Notes under the pieces: generated by a model | Told to the model about the DNA's origin: nothing | The model's database searches: none | Seen by the model: only the letters and a program-made list of their open reading frames with translations | Made by a program: the position numbers and the translations under genes | Part shown: in pieces, positions 18,016 through 29,200 of the stretch | How the letters are laid out: the number at the start of each line of letters is the position of its first letter | Numbering within the stretch: position 1 is the stretch's first letter | Assembly: GCA_013824865.1 (NCBI GenBank) | Contig: PNON01000006.1 | Location: forward strand, 1 to 64,000 | Direction of reading: 5' to 3' | DNA: 64,000 nucleotides | From: Anaerolinea sp. | Lineage (GTDB): Bacteria; Chloroflexota; Anaerolineae; Anaerolineales; Anaerolineaceae

Positions 18016-18830
18016 GCTGTCCATCCTCCGTCCACTATCACATTGGACCCAGTCATATACGAAGACGCATCAGAAGCCAAAAAGAGCAGGGCGCCATTCA
18101 TCTCATCCCGGCGGGCCATGCGGCCCAGCACCGTGCGCGCGGAGTAATTTTGCGTGAAAGTTTCATCATGCTCATTATAAACGCCGCCCGGAGTCAGCGC
18201 ATTGGAGCGGATCTTCGTCCCGGCGTAATATGTTGCCAGGTAACGCGTGAGCCCCAGCACCCCCGCCTTGGTGACGGAGTAATATACCGGCTTCACCCGC
18301 CGCGGCTGCCCGGGTTTAATGTAAATGCGCTGATCTGGTCCCACAAGCCCGTAGGTGGAGCAGATATTGATAATGCTGCCTTCGCCCTGGGTGGCCATCT
18401 GGCTGGCTGCTGCCTGGCAGCACAGGAACATCCCCGTCAGGTTCACATCCAATGCAGAGCGCCACATCTCCAACGGAAAGTTCTCAAAGTCCGTGCAACT
18501 CTGGTTGGATTGCGAAGCATCAAATTTTGGATCCATCGCGGCGCTGTTTACCAGTACATCCAGGCGGCTGGTTTCGCTCACTGCTTTAGCCACCATGGCT
18601 TTTACCGAAACCGGGCTGGTCACATCCACGCCGCAGAAACCGGCAGTGTATCCCTGGTTGGTAAGTTCCCGGGCATAAGCTTCCGCTTTCGCGGCATCAA
18701 TATCGGCTACATACACGCAAGCACCAGCTTCCGCCAGCGTGCGGCTAAACTCCTTGCCCAGCAAGCCGATGCCGCCGGTGACGATGGCGGTCTTGCCTGT
18801 CAGGTTAAATTTATCCTGTATCTTTGGCAT
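18009..18830 (-). CDS. SDR-family oxidoreductase
   Basis: A short-chain dehydrogenase of about 273 residues. It has the glycine-rich VTGGIGLLGKEF loop, LVNSAAMDPKFD, Ser in NICSTYGLVG, catalytic YYSVTKAG, and the C-terminal TGSNVIVDGGWTAW. The 17-residue insertion (IYIKPGQPRRVKPV) before the active-site Tyr is a feature of SDRs found in sialic and legionaminic acid clusters. The ATG at 18,828-18,830 is preferred to an upstream TTG. It overlaps the NeuA-KdsC gene and begins just after the terminator of the big operon. Likely role: redox step on a nonulosonic acid or its precursor. Confidence 0.9.
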   Translation of the reverse strand: MPKIQDKFNLTGKTAIVTGGIGLLGKEFSRTLAEAGACVYVADIDAAKAEAYARELTNQGYTAGFCGVDVTSPVSVKAMVAKAVSETSRLDVLVNSAAMDPKFDASQSNQSCTDFENFPLEMWRSALDVNLTGMFLCCQAAASQMATQGEGSIINICSTYGLVGPDQRIYIKPGQPRRVKPVYYSVTKAGVLGLTRYLATYYAGTKIRSNALTPGGVYNEHDETFTQNYSARTVLGRMARRDEMNGALLFLASDASSYMTGSNVIVDGGWTAW

Positions 18831-18851
18831 ATTTACCAAACCTATTCAAAA

Positions 18852-18887
18852 GCCACGGGCAGTCCAAATGAATGGACTGCCCGTGGC
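18852..18887 (-). terminator. Strong rho-independent terminator of the 23-gene operon
   Basis: A perfect 15-bp stem (18,852-18,866 with 18,873-18,887; arm GCCACGGGCAGTCCA) with a 6-base loop. On the minus strand it is followed by TTTTG. It lies four bases beyond the Sat-CysC stop and 22 bases before the SDR start, so it marks a transcript end in an otherwise tight gene string. Confidence 0.8.
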
Positions 18888-18891
18888 ATTA

Positions 18892-21617
<2,726 letters not shown>

Positions 21618-21618
21618 A

Positions 21619-22611
21619 TTACCTTCTTAAGTTGATCTTTCTATTTTCCCTGGCAGAGTCGAGCACCGCCAGGGTAATATCCAGCGCTTTAATACCATCC
21701 TCCAGGCTGCATGGGGATACTATTTCTCCGTGTAGTAACTCCAGGAAGGTGGTCATTTCTGAGATAAAAAGTGAGTTGCGCTCAAAGCCCTGTGGGGGGT
21801 AAAAGGTGGTCCATTCGTGAGACCCAGCCTTGTACATGCGTAAGTCTCCGGAGGTGTTATCCCAGCGCAGCGTTCCTTCGGTGCCAATCACTTCCAGAGT
21901 GTGCACGCCGGGACGCTGGATGTAATCCAAATGGACTGTGCCAGTCATCCCACTGGCAAAAGTCAGTCCTACTTCTGCAACACTCTCTGCACCGATCGGT
22001 ATTTCTTCTGATTCAGCGGTAATCCCCCATAGGGAATCAACTTCGCCAAATATCCAGCGCAGGTAATCGAATGGATGGCACAGTGTCAGCACCACGCCGC
22101 CGCCCAGATCGGACCTGGCTGCATAGCTTTTACGGTAATCCTCCCAGGGGTGCCAGTCGGGAAGATAGTCTCCCCAGTGCACCCGGCAGGATACCGTCGT
22201 TCCTATTTCACTCGCGAGCAATAGCTCTTTCAGCTTACCCAGCGTGGGATGGAACCTGTACTGGAACCCAACCAGCACCTTGACCCCATTCTTTGCCACA
22301 ACCTGCTCCAACTCGGTCACCCTTTCCCGGTTGTGTGAGATGGGCTTTTCCAGCAGCAGATGGACGCCACGCTTCGCAGCCGGAATGGCCACTTCCAGGT
22401 GCAGCGCGGTTGGGTTGGAAACGATCATCGCATCCGGTTTTTCGTCCAGCGCCTGTTGCAAATCTGTCACGACCGGATACCCTGCCAGGTCAATTTCCGA
22501 CATAGTACTCTTATGCGTCCGGTAGAGCACAATATCCTTTTCTCCCAGACTTGCCAGGTTGCGCAGATGCCTGCGTCCGATAGAACCCAATCCTGCAATC
22601 AAAAATTTCAT
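21619..22611 (-). CDS. Gfo/Idh/MocA-family oxidoreductase
   Basis: A 330-residue NAD(P)-dependent sugar oxidoreductase. The N-terminal Rossmann domain begins FLIAGLGSIGRRHLRNL. The family signature EKPISHNRE (Lys-Pro pair) lies near residue 93. The C-terminal alpha/beta domain includes LGGGVVLTLCHPFDYLRW with the His/Asp of the active site. Such enzymes oxidise or reduce C3 or C2 of nucleotide sugars or sialic-acid-like compounds. GGTGAG sits just before the ATG, in the stop region of the upstream sulfotransferase. Nonulosonic-acid clusters often carry one of these next to an SpsF-type gene, but the substrate is not determined. Confidence 0.9.
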   Translation of the reverse strand: MKFLIAGLGSIGRRHLRNLASLGEKDIVLYRTHKSTMSEIDLAGYPVVTDLQQALDEKPDAMIVSNPTALHLEVAIPAAKRGVHLLLEKPISHNRERVTELEQVVAKNGVKVLVGFQYRFHPTLGKLKELLLASEIGTTVSCRVHWGDYLPDWHPWEDYRKSYAARSDLGGGVVLTLCHPFDYLRWIFGEVDSLWGITAESEEIPIGAESVAEVGLTFASGMTGTVHLDYIQRPGVHTLEVIGTEGTLRWDNTSGDLRMYKAGSHEWTTFYPPQGFERNSLFISEMTTFLELLHGEIVSPCSLEDGIKALDITLAVLDSARENRKINLRR

Positions 22612-22615
22612 AGTC

Positions 22616-23656
22616 TCACCAGTTCAGATCCTTTTCGTAGCCCCATTGTATGAGTAAATCACCGGCGACTTGCTTAAATATTGCCCTGTCAGCGTCAGTG
22701 AACATATTTTGCCAGTTGCCCTGCTGTCCCTTGGGGATATACTGTGCCAGGTCGCCGCTCTTCTCCTGCTGCCATTCTTTATCCGGGTTCGCGGTCAGCT
22801 CTGCCTGCAGTGCTGCGTGCAAGACTTCATCTGGCTCAGCCGCACCCAGGAAACGCCATACTTTACTCATCTCTTCCCACGGCTTCGCCACCAGGTCTTC
22901 ATAACGCAGCTGATAATAATACTCTCCGTATAACCGCTTTCCTTCCGCCTCTGTCTCGATCACATTCTTCACCCAACTGCCAGCAATGTCGAGCATCTCT
23001 TTTCCGGTAAAGAGGGAACGCTGCCCATTTAAGAAAGATTGCGGATCGCGGATGAAATCCGTGCGGATCTTGCGATCTTCGCGGCTCAACTTATCCTGCC
23101 TGTCCACGAAGCCTTGAAAGCGGTGAGAGAGGGCAGCATCGCGCCCATCCCGCACAATATTGATCAACCGTCCATCCGGGTAAACGGCAGCCATATTCCG
23201 CACCGCCAGCCCGTGGAAAATGCTGGATGGGCTTTTATCCCCCACAATGCGCTTGCCAGCTTTGTGAGCGTCACGCTCCAAAATATAATCCGCGGCGGCG
23301 CGCAGTACCACCGGTGATAAGTCGCGCCCCCGGTTCCAGCGGTTGCTGTGGTGGCTCAGCCAGGTCTCCACTTCCGGATCCACCACCAGGCTTTTCAGGA
23401 AAGGTTTTCGGGTAAAGAAGTGCGCCTGCCAGTTGCAATGGACTTCTGGATGCAGTCGCACCAGTCGAGCCAGCAGCGTGGTGCCAGAGCGGGCATGTCC
23501 GAAGATAAAGAATTTCTCGCGCTGGAAGAAGACACGCACCTCAGCCACCTCTTCGGGTGTAATGGCTGGCACATCTTTCCGCAACTGCCTGGCCGGGGTA
23601 GACCCGCTAATGATGATCCGGGCTGCTTTCTTGATCCGTGTGGTCAGGTTTTCCAC
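22616..23656 (-). CDS. PAPS-dependent sulfotransferase
   Basis: A 346-residue sulfotransferase of the Sulfotransfer_3 type. The PAPS loop is IFGHARSGTTLLARL (about residues 51-65). The 3'-phosphate motif is INIVRDGRDAALSHRF. LRYEDLVAKPWEEM follows, and the C-terminus ends WGYEKDLNW, nearly the same tail as the pair at 5,545-7,299 although the N-terminal half differs. The start is GTG, with GGGAGA about nine bases upstream; no better ATG exists. It lies between a GT2 and a sugar oxidoreductase in the large operon. The acceptor is unknown. Confidence 0.92.
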   Translation of the reverse strand: MENLTTRIKKAARIIISGSTPARQLRKDVPAITPEEVAEVRVFFQREKFFIFGHARSGTTLLARLVRLHPEVHCNWQAHFFTRKPFLKSLVVDPEVETWLSHHSNRWNRGRDLSPVVLRAAADYILERDAHKAGKRIVGDKSPSSIFHGLAVRNMAAVYPDGRLINIVRDGRDAALSHRFQGFVDRQDKLSREDRKIRTDFIRDPQSFLNGQRSLFTGKEMLDIAGSWVKNVIETEAEGKRLYGEYYYQLRYEDLVAKPWEEMSKVWRFLGAAEPDEVLHAALQAELTANPDKEWQQEKSGDLAQYIPKGQQGNWQNMFTDADRAIFKQVAGDLLIQWGYEKDLNW

Positions 23657-23671
23657 TCTTTTCTTCTCCCG

Positions 23672-24655
23672 TTATGAATTAATGACTTTGTATAGCCAGC
23701 GGTAGGCTTTGCGAGCCAACCCGTTGATCAATGGGATTCGTCCCAGCTTTTGCACCATTCCTGTGGAACGCTCCGGCATAACCGATTTTGCTTGAAGTCC
23801 TAGCTTACGGGCTTCAGCTGCGTTCTCTTCGCTGAGCACATTGCCCAGCAGGCGAGTTACCGGCTGCGGCGTGTTCAGCCGCAGGTAGCCCAGTTTATCC
23901 ACCGTGTCATCCAGTTCGCGCATCTTTCCCATTAACCGTCCCGACCAACCCACTGGCAGCGCTTTAAGCAGCACCTCTTTGTAAGCTACAAACTGGTGGT
24001 GTCCGGCGGAAGCCAGCGCACTCACACCGCGATATGTCATGCGCAGGTCTTCCATATTTTTCGTCTCTTCCCAATATCGCTCCCAGGTACGGCCCATATT
24101 ATCCAGGTAGTGCTGTTCCCATCGGCGCTCAATAAACTGTCCGTGTTCTGTTTGCACATCCTCCCTGCTTGAAAATGCCAGCGTTGCATCCATGCTCATG
24201 GACATCTGCGAGCGGATGTAGAAACCGGTCACCAGTCCAACTTGTGGGAAGGTTTCCAGGATACGCAGATGCGCGTCCAGCCAGCCGGGCAGGAATAGCA
24301 CGTCATCATCTGTATAGGCGATGATCTCGCCTGGCGCGGAGTGGAACATCATTTGCAAAGCGTCCATCTTGCCAATATTGCGGCTTGAAAGCGTCAAATA
24401 CTGGATACGATTCTCTAATTTTAATCGGTTTAGATATTCCACCACCTGGGGACTGCTGGCATTATCGAATACCATCACATCCGCAGTTTCACCAGCAGTA
24501 GCGATCAGGCTCTCGATGCACAACCGCAACACTTCAAAACGGTGCTTAAAATAACCCTCACCGTGCGGTACGTGTGTCAACACCGTGGCTGTCACCCCTT
24601 TGGGAGTCAACCCGCTGTCACGGTTCCTGGCTGGATTCATCCCGATCCTTGGCAT
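23672..24655 (-). CDS. Glycosyltransferase family 2 (GT-A)
   Basis: A 327-residue GT-A glycosyltransferase. The nucleotide-binding part reads TATVLTHVPHGEGYFKHR, then VMVFDNASSPQVVEYL, then the metal-binding AYTDDDVLFLPGWLDAHL (DDD triad). The C-terminal half lacks membrane helices and ends in a basic amphipathic segment (GRIPLINGLARKAYRWLYK) that may sit on the membrane. AGGAGA precedes the ATG at ideal spacing. It presumably adds one sugar to the glycan on the cytoplasmic face. Donor unknown. Confidence 0.9.
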   Translation of the reverse strand: MPRIGMNPARNRDSGLTPKGVTATVLTHVPHGEGYFKHRFEVLRLCIESLIATAGETADVMVFDNASSPQVVEYLNRLKLENRIQYLTLSSRNIGKMDALQMMFHSAPGEIIAYTDDDVLFLPGWLDAHLRILETFPQVGLVTGFYIRSQMSMSMDATLAFSSREDVQTEHGQFIERRWEQHYLDNMGRTWERYWEETKNMEDLRMTYRGVSALASAGHHQFVAYKEVLLKALPVGWSGRLMGKMRELDDTVDKLGYLRLNTPQPVTRLLGNVLSEENAAEARKLGLQAKSVMPERSTGMVQKLGRIPLINGLARKAYRWLYKVINS

Positions 24656-24692
24656 TTACTCTCCTGCTTCCTGATTGACTGCCAAACTTTCA

Positions 24693-25646
24693 TTAATCCT
24701 GAATATCATCCGCTTTTCCTTTTATACCCAGTGCTTTTGCCAGGCGGGGAAACTTGTGGCGGATCAACTTACGTGGATTCATCAGGTAAAAACCGAGATC
24801 ATTCAGAAACGGCTTGTCCCATTTCATAATTGGGAAGATCTCAATCTCCCGCTTCATTTTACCCGGGTTAAGGGTCATCCGGCGGATATTCCCATTCGCG
24901 TCCAATTTGAAATTCGCATCCGCAAGGGTAAAGATATGGCGTTTACCACCGGCAATGCGCAAGTTTTCATCCGATTCGGGCAGGGTGTAGTGGATCTTTC
25001 CGCCCGGCAGGTGGTGATAGTCGTGCTGCTGGTGGACAACCGTGATGGCCGCTGTAGCGTCGATCACCTGCCAGCCCTGTTTGCGGGCGTGGTAGATGGT
25101 CCAATTATCCCAACCCGCCCGCCCGATGGCGAATTTGGGAAATACGGGGAATGCTGCTCGTGGGAAGATGAAGTAATCGCTACCTTTGGATTTATGCAGC
25201 CGCCCTTCCCTATGAATCAGGGTGCGTAAATCTGCCTGCCAGTCACCCGCAAATGGCATGGACTCTTTCACATCCAGATCCCAGCGGTGTCCCAACATCA
25301 GGAATTGTCCGCCATGCTGCTTAACCTTCCTGGCGATATCCACAAAATTCTGCATCAGTAGAATATCCGTGTTGATGATGGCCATTAGCTCACCGGTGCC
25401 ATGTCTTTGCGCTTGCCCAAACATGGTGCTGATTAATGGGGTGCCATCTGCGTTCCGCTCCAAATCGCGAATCCATTTCACATTCAGCTCCCGAGCAGCT
25501 TCTTCAAGCCCCGTTTCTTCACCCAGCAGCAGCACTTCCACGTCATCGCCCAGCGCTATCCAGGAGCGGATGGCATTGCGCTGGATCATGGCAATTTGCG
25601 GGTTGACAAATGGCTTGGGAGCGGTAAATAACGTGATCAGCGGCAT
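24693..25646 (-). CDS. Putative GT-A glycosyltransferase, family not recognised
   Basis: A protein of about 317 residues with a GT-A-like N-terminus: LITLFTAPKPFVNPQIAMIQ, then the conserved pair of GDDVEVLLLG and AIINTDILLMQNF, whose TD..L resembles a DxD metal site. SKGSDYFIFPRAAF and GRAGWDNW occur later and are typical of unclassified nucleotide-diphospho-sugar transferases. The ATG at 25,644-25,646 follows AGGAAA and lies one base after the stop of the cytidylyltransferase gene, so the longer upstream start is rejected. Adjacency to the SpsF-like gene suggests it may use that enzyme's product. The assignment to a transferase is moderately sure; substrate unknown. Confidence 0.7.
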   Translation of the reverse strand: MPLITLFTAPKPFVNPQIAMIQRNAIRSWIALGDDVEVLLLGEETGLEEAARELNVKWIRDLERNADGTPLISTMFGQAQRHGTGELMAIINTDILLMQNFVDIARKVKQHGGQFLMLGHRWDLDVKESMPFAGDWQADLRTLIHREGRLHKSKGSDYFIFPRAAFPVFPKFAIGRAGWDNWTIYHARKQGWQVIDATAAITVVHQQHDYHHLPGGKIHYTLPESDENLRIAGGKRHIFTLADANFKLDANGNIRRMTLNPGKMKREIEIFPIMKWDKPFLNDLGFYLMNPRKLIRHKFPRLAKALGIKGKADDIQD

Positions 25647-25647
25647 G

Positions 25648-26475
25648 CTATTTCCTGTTATCCACATCACGATAAGTCTTATGGTGCACATCTGCGTTGA
25701 TGGCGCTCAAATCTGGGTGATCCTGCACCAGCTTTAATACATCCAGCCAGCTAAAATCCTCCATCTCCATCCGGGAATAGATTGCGCGTGCCAAATCCAG
25801 ATCCTCCGGTGTATCCACCGTCCAGCGGTATTGGCCATAATCTGGCTCGTGCGCCCCCACGATGCACCGGAAGCGATTTTCCACTTCATACAGGTAAGGC
25901 AGCACATGCTCGCGTTCGTGCGACACCTTCGCTTCTCGCCAGGCAATTTTCAACGAATTGAAAGTGAACGCTTCTACATCCAATCCGATGGGGTAAGAGC
26001 GCTTCCAGGGTGGCGGCAGACGGGTGGCGGCGTAATCCCATGGGAGGTCAGGGTGGGTACAGCGGCCATATTTCTCCGGATTGCCCTGTGGATGCCACAG
26101 CCCGATGCCCTGTGTCGTCCCGGTCAACACTCCAATGGTTTCATCGATCAATCCAGGATCGATCAACGGGCAGTCAGCGGTGATGCGCACCACCACATCA
26201 GGTGTGTAGTTTAATGCGCAGCGGTAATAGCGGTCCAGCACATCCTGCAGGCTGCCGCGAAAACAGGAGACCCCCAACTGGCTACACAACTCCGCAATCG
26301 GATCCTCGTCCGCACCAGTGGTGGTAGCCACCACAACATCATCCACAAGTCGAGCCATGGCCGTGCGCTCAATCACCCGCTGCAGCATCGGCTTACCAGC
26401 AATATCCAGCATCACCTTGTCTGGCAGGCGGCTGGATTTCATGCGTGCCTGGATGATGGCAATCGTCTTCAACAT
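25648..26475 (-). CDS. spsF: SpsF-like cytidylyltransferase
   Basis: A 275-residue nucleotidyltransferase of the SpsF/acylneuraminate cytidylyltransferase family. The CTP-binding start is IAIIQARMKSSRLPDKVML. VVVATTTGADEDPI, FRGSLQDVLDRYY and VRITADCPLIDPGLID follow, all diagnostic of this group. The C-terminal YRWTVDTPEDLDLARAIY completes the fold. In Bacillus sps and many sialic-acid-like loci this gene accompanies a NeuB-type SpsE. Here the full-length NeuB is five genes upstream. It probably activates that sugar with CTP. AGGAGA precedes the ATG, within the upstream gene's stop region. Confidence 0.88.
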   Translation of the reverse strand: MLKTIAIIQARMKSSRLPDKVMLDIAGKPMLQRVIERTAMARLVDDVVVATTTGADEDPIAELCSQLGVSCFRGSLQDVLDRYYRCALNYTPDVVVRITADCPLIDPGLIDETIGVLTGTTQGIGLWHPQGNPEKYGRCTHPDLPWDYAATRLPPPWKRSYPIGLDVEAFTFNSLKIAWREAKVSHEREHVLPYLYEVENRFRCIVGAHEPDYGQYRWTVDTPEDLDLARAIYSRMEMEDFSWLDVLKLVQDHPDLSAINADVHHKTYRDVDNRK

Positions 26476-26481
26476 CGTCTC

Positions 26482-27813
26482 CTACTCCGCCTCGGCTATG
26501 ACTGGCAGTGGCAATTTATCCACCAGCCCTTTGGCGTGGAATTGATTGACGTAATCGCATACCTCTTCAAATGTCAGCCCGGTCAGTTCCGCGATATCAA
26601 AAATAGTATCCTGTCCTTCAAAGTGCATCATGATCTTTTCTATGGCGCGATTCAATGCCCAATTTACCCGCCAATCCACCCACAATCCGTACCCCGAAAG
26701 GAAAACCGGCCCGCGGAACTTGCGCCGGGGGATATAGTTGGAAGCATAAATGCGGATGGTTTGCTCCACTACATCTGCTGCTTCCTGCAGCTTCTCTTCA
26801 CAAATGATGGCTGGATTGTCATCCGAAGTGTGATATTCATCATATGGCCAGCGGCTGATGGAGATGCAAGGTACATTCAACCCCGGACCGTTGATAACGC
26901 GCTCATCATTGGCCACCACCGTGCCAAACTCGCCTTCGCGGAACTCCCCGCCTGTCCGGTTCAGCGCTGTCCGCGCCACCCGGTCAATAAGGGCATTATC
27001 CTGCCGGCTGCGCTGCAAGATAAGTGAGTTGTCATTGCCGGTCATTTCGATGAAGATGCCTGCCCGCAATTCAGGCAACAGGTCTTCGTGGTGCGCCAGG
27101 TAGGCGATGCTGCCAATAGTCTCCGGGCAGAATAAAAAGCGTACGCTCATAGAACCAGACGGCAGCGGTTTGGCAGCCAACCGCCGCGCCACCTCGATGG
27201 CTGTCACCACTCCTGCTGCGTCGTCATTGCTCTGGTTGGGATGGCAAACGTGTGTGCAAATGAGCATTTCACCAACCCCATCAGCCTTGCCGCCTTCAGG
27301 GTAGACAACGCCCGCCCCAATCCGGAATCCCGCTGCTGGGTCCGTGCCAAACTCCACGTCGATCACCGCATGATAATTGACACCGCGGTCCAGCGTGTCA
27401 TACTGGTCCTTGCTCAGGCAGAAACCCCAGTTGCGCTCGTAATACTTGAATTGCCAGGGAATGGCTGATGGGCGCTTTTCACTGTAGTACAGGTGCGGCT
27501 GCAGCTCCTCCCAGGTAACCACCCGGTCAATGGGCAGCGAGTAAGAGAGCAAATGCAGCGGGTTGTCACAAAAATCGACCACCTTCTGGCCGGTTTCAGT
27601 TTCCAGGTACGCCCGCTTTACAATATAACGTTCGGGAACCACCCAGGTCCACACCTTTTTACCGGGTGCGTAAGTTTCCAGTTGGTATCCGGCGGAATCA
27701 GGCAGATAGCTGCCTACGATGCGCAGGGCTTCATCCAACCCGTCTGACGCCAACGTGCGGTGCAGCGGATGTATTTCTTCCAGTACGGATTTAATTGCTG
27801 AGTAATCCTTCAT
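26482..27813 (-). CDS. DUF4910-type aminopeptidase-like protein
   Basis: A 443-residue protein of the DUF4910/DUF2172 group. It has a zinc aminopeptidase-like (M28-related) core plus a C-terminal winged-helix segment (about 375-435). Visible metal-site candidates are ICTHVCHPNQSNDDAAG (His and Asp), FCPETIGS (Glu), FIEMTGND and EYHTSDDNP (His/Asp). No signal peptide is seen, so it is cytoplasmic. Members are found in surface-glycan loci with cytidylyltransferases, where a role in deacylating or hydrolysing an amino-sugar intermediate has been guessed rather than shown. It lies between the AAC(3)-like and SpsF-like genes, with gaps of seven and six bases. Confidence 0.85.
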   Translation of the reverse strand: MKDYSAIKSVLEEIHPLHRTLASDGLDEALRIVGSYLPDSAGYQLETYAPGKKVWTWVVPERYIVKRAYLETETGQKVVDFCDNPLHLLSYSLPIDRVVTWEELQPHLYYSEKRPSAIPWQFKYYERNWGFCLSKDQYDTLDRGVNYHAVIDVEFGTDPAAGFRIGAGVVYPEGGKADGVGEMLICTHVCHPNQSNDDAAGVVTAIEVARRLAAKPLPSGSMSVRFLFCPETIGSIAYLAHHEDLLPELRAGIFIEMTGNDNSLILQRSRQDNALIDRVARTALNRTGGEFREGEFGTVVANDERVINGPGLNVPCISISRWPYDEYHTSDDNPAIICEEKLQEAADVVEQTIRIYASNYIPRRKFRGPVFLSGYGLWVDWRVNWALNRAIEKIMMHFEGQDTIFDIAELTGLTFEEVCDYVNQFHAKGLVDKLPLPVIAEAE

Positions 27814-27820
27814 GATTCGC

Positions 27821-28573
27821 CTATTTTTCGATCCTGTACATCAAACCGGGGGTCTTCTTCATTTCCTCGGCTGTCACCCGGTAAACTTCACTGGCTTTCA
27901 TAAATTTGACTTTCGCATCTCCAATCCGGGTAACTTTCACGACACCGCGTTTCTCCAGCACTTCGCCCATCGGGTCGACTTCCGTCTGGACTCCCCGGTC
28001 AACATCCCTAACCAGCATGGTGAAGGTGTCCTCATAGGTTATCCCATTCTCGTCAGTGATCATGCCAGTGAAGGCTTTGATAAATCGATAATCCACGCCT
28101 TCCATCTGTTCAATATGATGCATAAAGGTCAACGAGTGAGTGTAGCTAAGTCCGATGATCATAATCTTGGCGTCCAGTTCGCGCAGGCTCATGAATAGCG
28201 ATTCTTTGCCATAACTGTCTTTATAACGCACTTTCGTCAATTCATCTTTTAACTTGCCAAGCAGGGCGAAAGAATAAAAGGGGTGGAACACCCGCCGGCT
28301 TTCCGGGTTGGTGCGCACGATTTCAGTTAATACACCCATGTGTGAAGGTGTGTTGCGTACATCCCAGGGTTCGCCTTTGTTGAAATTAAAGTTGAAGGTT
28401 GGCATAATCAGGGTGCCTGCGGGAGTGAGCACTTCCAACAAGGCGTCCACTACGGTTTGCGGTCCGCCATCCACCGGCCCCAGTGATTTATAGGAGCTGT
28501 GCACCAGCACCACATCGCCGGCTGCAAGTCCCAGTCCCTTGAAACCTTTAACCAGGTCATCTTTGGTCAGCAT
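27821..28573 (-). CDS. AAC(3)-family N-acetyltransferase (probably an amino-sugar acetyltransferase)
   Basis: A protein of about 250 residues with the aminoglycoside 3-N-acetyltransferase fold. It shows VLVHSSYKSLGPVDGG, TLIMPTFNF and FHPFYSFALLG, then LGLSYTHSLTFMHHIEQ. These match the acetyl-CoA and active-site regions of the family. In a glycan operon such enzymes usually acetylate a 4-amino or similar sugar rather than an antibiotic, so resistance should not be inferred. Of two ATGs, the second (28,571-28,573) stands six bases after GGAGG and is preferred. It sits next to the aminopeptidase-like gene, suggesting an acyl-group exchange step. Confidence 0.85.
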   Translation of the reverse strand: MLTKDDLVKGFKGLGLAAGDVVLVHSSYKSLGPVDGGPQTVVDALLEVLTPAGTLIMPTFNFNFNKGEPWDVRNTPSHMGVLTEIVRTNPESRRVFHPFYSFALLGKLKDELTKVRYKDSYGKESLFMSLRELDAKIMIIGLSYTHSLTFMHHIEQMEGVDYRFIKAFTGMITDENGITYEDTFTMLVRDVDRGVQTEVDPMGEVLEKRGVVKVTRIGDAKVKFMKASEVYRVTAEEMKKTPGLMYRIEK

Positions 28574-28585
28574 CCGCATCCTCCA

Positions 28586-29200
28586 TCAATCCATTGGTTT
28601 GTAATAGATCACTGTATCCTTGACTCCATTGGTCGTCCAAACAAATTCCCAGTCCATCGTTTCTGCCATGAATTGCTCCCAATCTTCATCCGCTGGGCCA
28701 TCGTCAGGCTTTCTTGCCAGCGGAGCCCGGCTTTTGCCAGGAAGGTAACGGTGCGAATCATCAATCACCAGTATGCCGCCCGGTTTTACTTTTGGCAGGC
28801 TGGTAAGCGCGCATTTGCCGCGTTCAATACCATCCACCAACACAAAATCCAGGCTGCCATCTTTAAATTTAAACGCTGCGCTTACATACTCCCCCGGATC
28901 CGCGCGAAGAATATAATCTATATTTTCCAATCCACCACTTGCCAGTTGGCGGATTACATTGGTAAACCAATCCAATGAATGCTCCACGCTGGTAAGCTTG
29001 CCAAGCCGTCGGGCGAACCAGACTGTGCTGTTGCCGCTGCCGAATTCCAGCCCGCACATTTCTATTGAGAGTGCGTCGTCCAGTAGCTTTACCGCGTCCG
29101 GTGTCAACCAGGGATCCTGCTGATGTATCTTGATATGGATTTTATCCTTTAGCCGGCTCCACAGGTATTGCATATTCCAGTGTTTAAAACTGCGCGTCAT
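28586..29200 (-). CDS. Class I SAM-dependent methyltransferase
   Basis: A 204-residue Rossmann methyltransferase. Motif I is GLEFGSGNSTVWFARRLG. The acidic end of strand 2 is TSVEHSLDW. DFVLVDGIERGKCA and PGGILVIDDSHRY form the later core. The pattern is close to small O-methyltransferases of glycan loci. Its ATG overlaps the GT4 stop (ATGA). The substrate is probably a sugar hydroxyl; no direct evidence. Confidence 0.85.
   Translation of the reverse strand: MTRSFKHWNMQYLWSRLKDKIHIKIHQQDPWLTPDAVKLLDDALSIEMCGLEFGSGNSTVWFARRLGKLTSVEHSLDWFTNVIRQLASGGLENIDYILRADPGEYVSAAFKFKDGSLDFVLVDGIERGKCALTSLPKVKPGGILVIDDSHRYLPGKSRAPLARKPDDGPADEDWEQFMAETMDWEFVWTTNGVKDTVIYYKPMD

Noticed and set aside
27821-28573. 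Antibiotic resistance call for the AAC(3)-like gene
   Set aside because: The fold matches, but operon context points to amino-sugar acetylation, so a resistance label would mislead.
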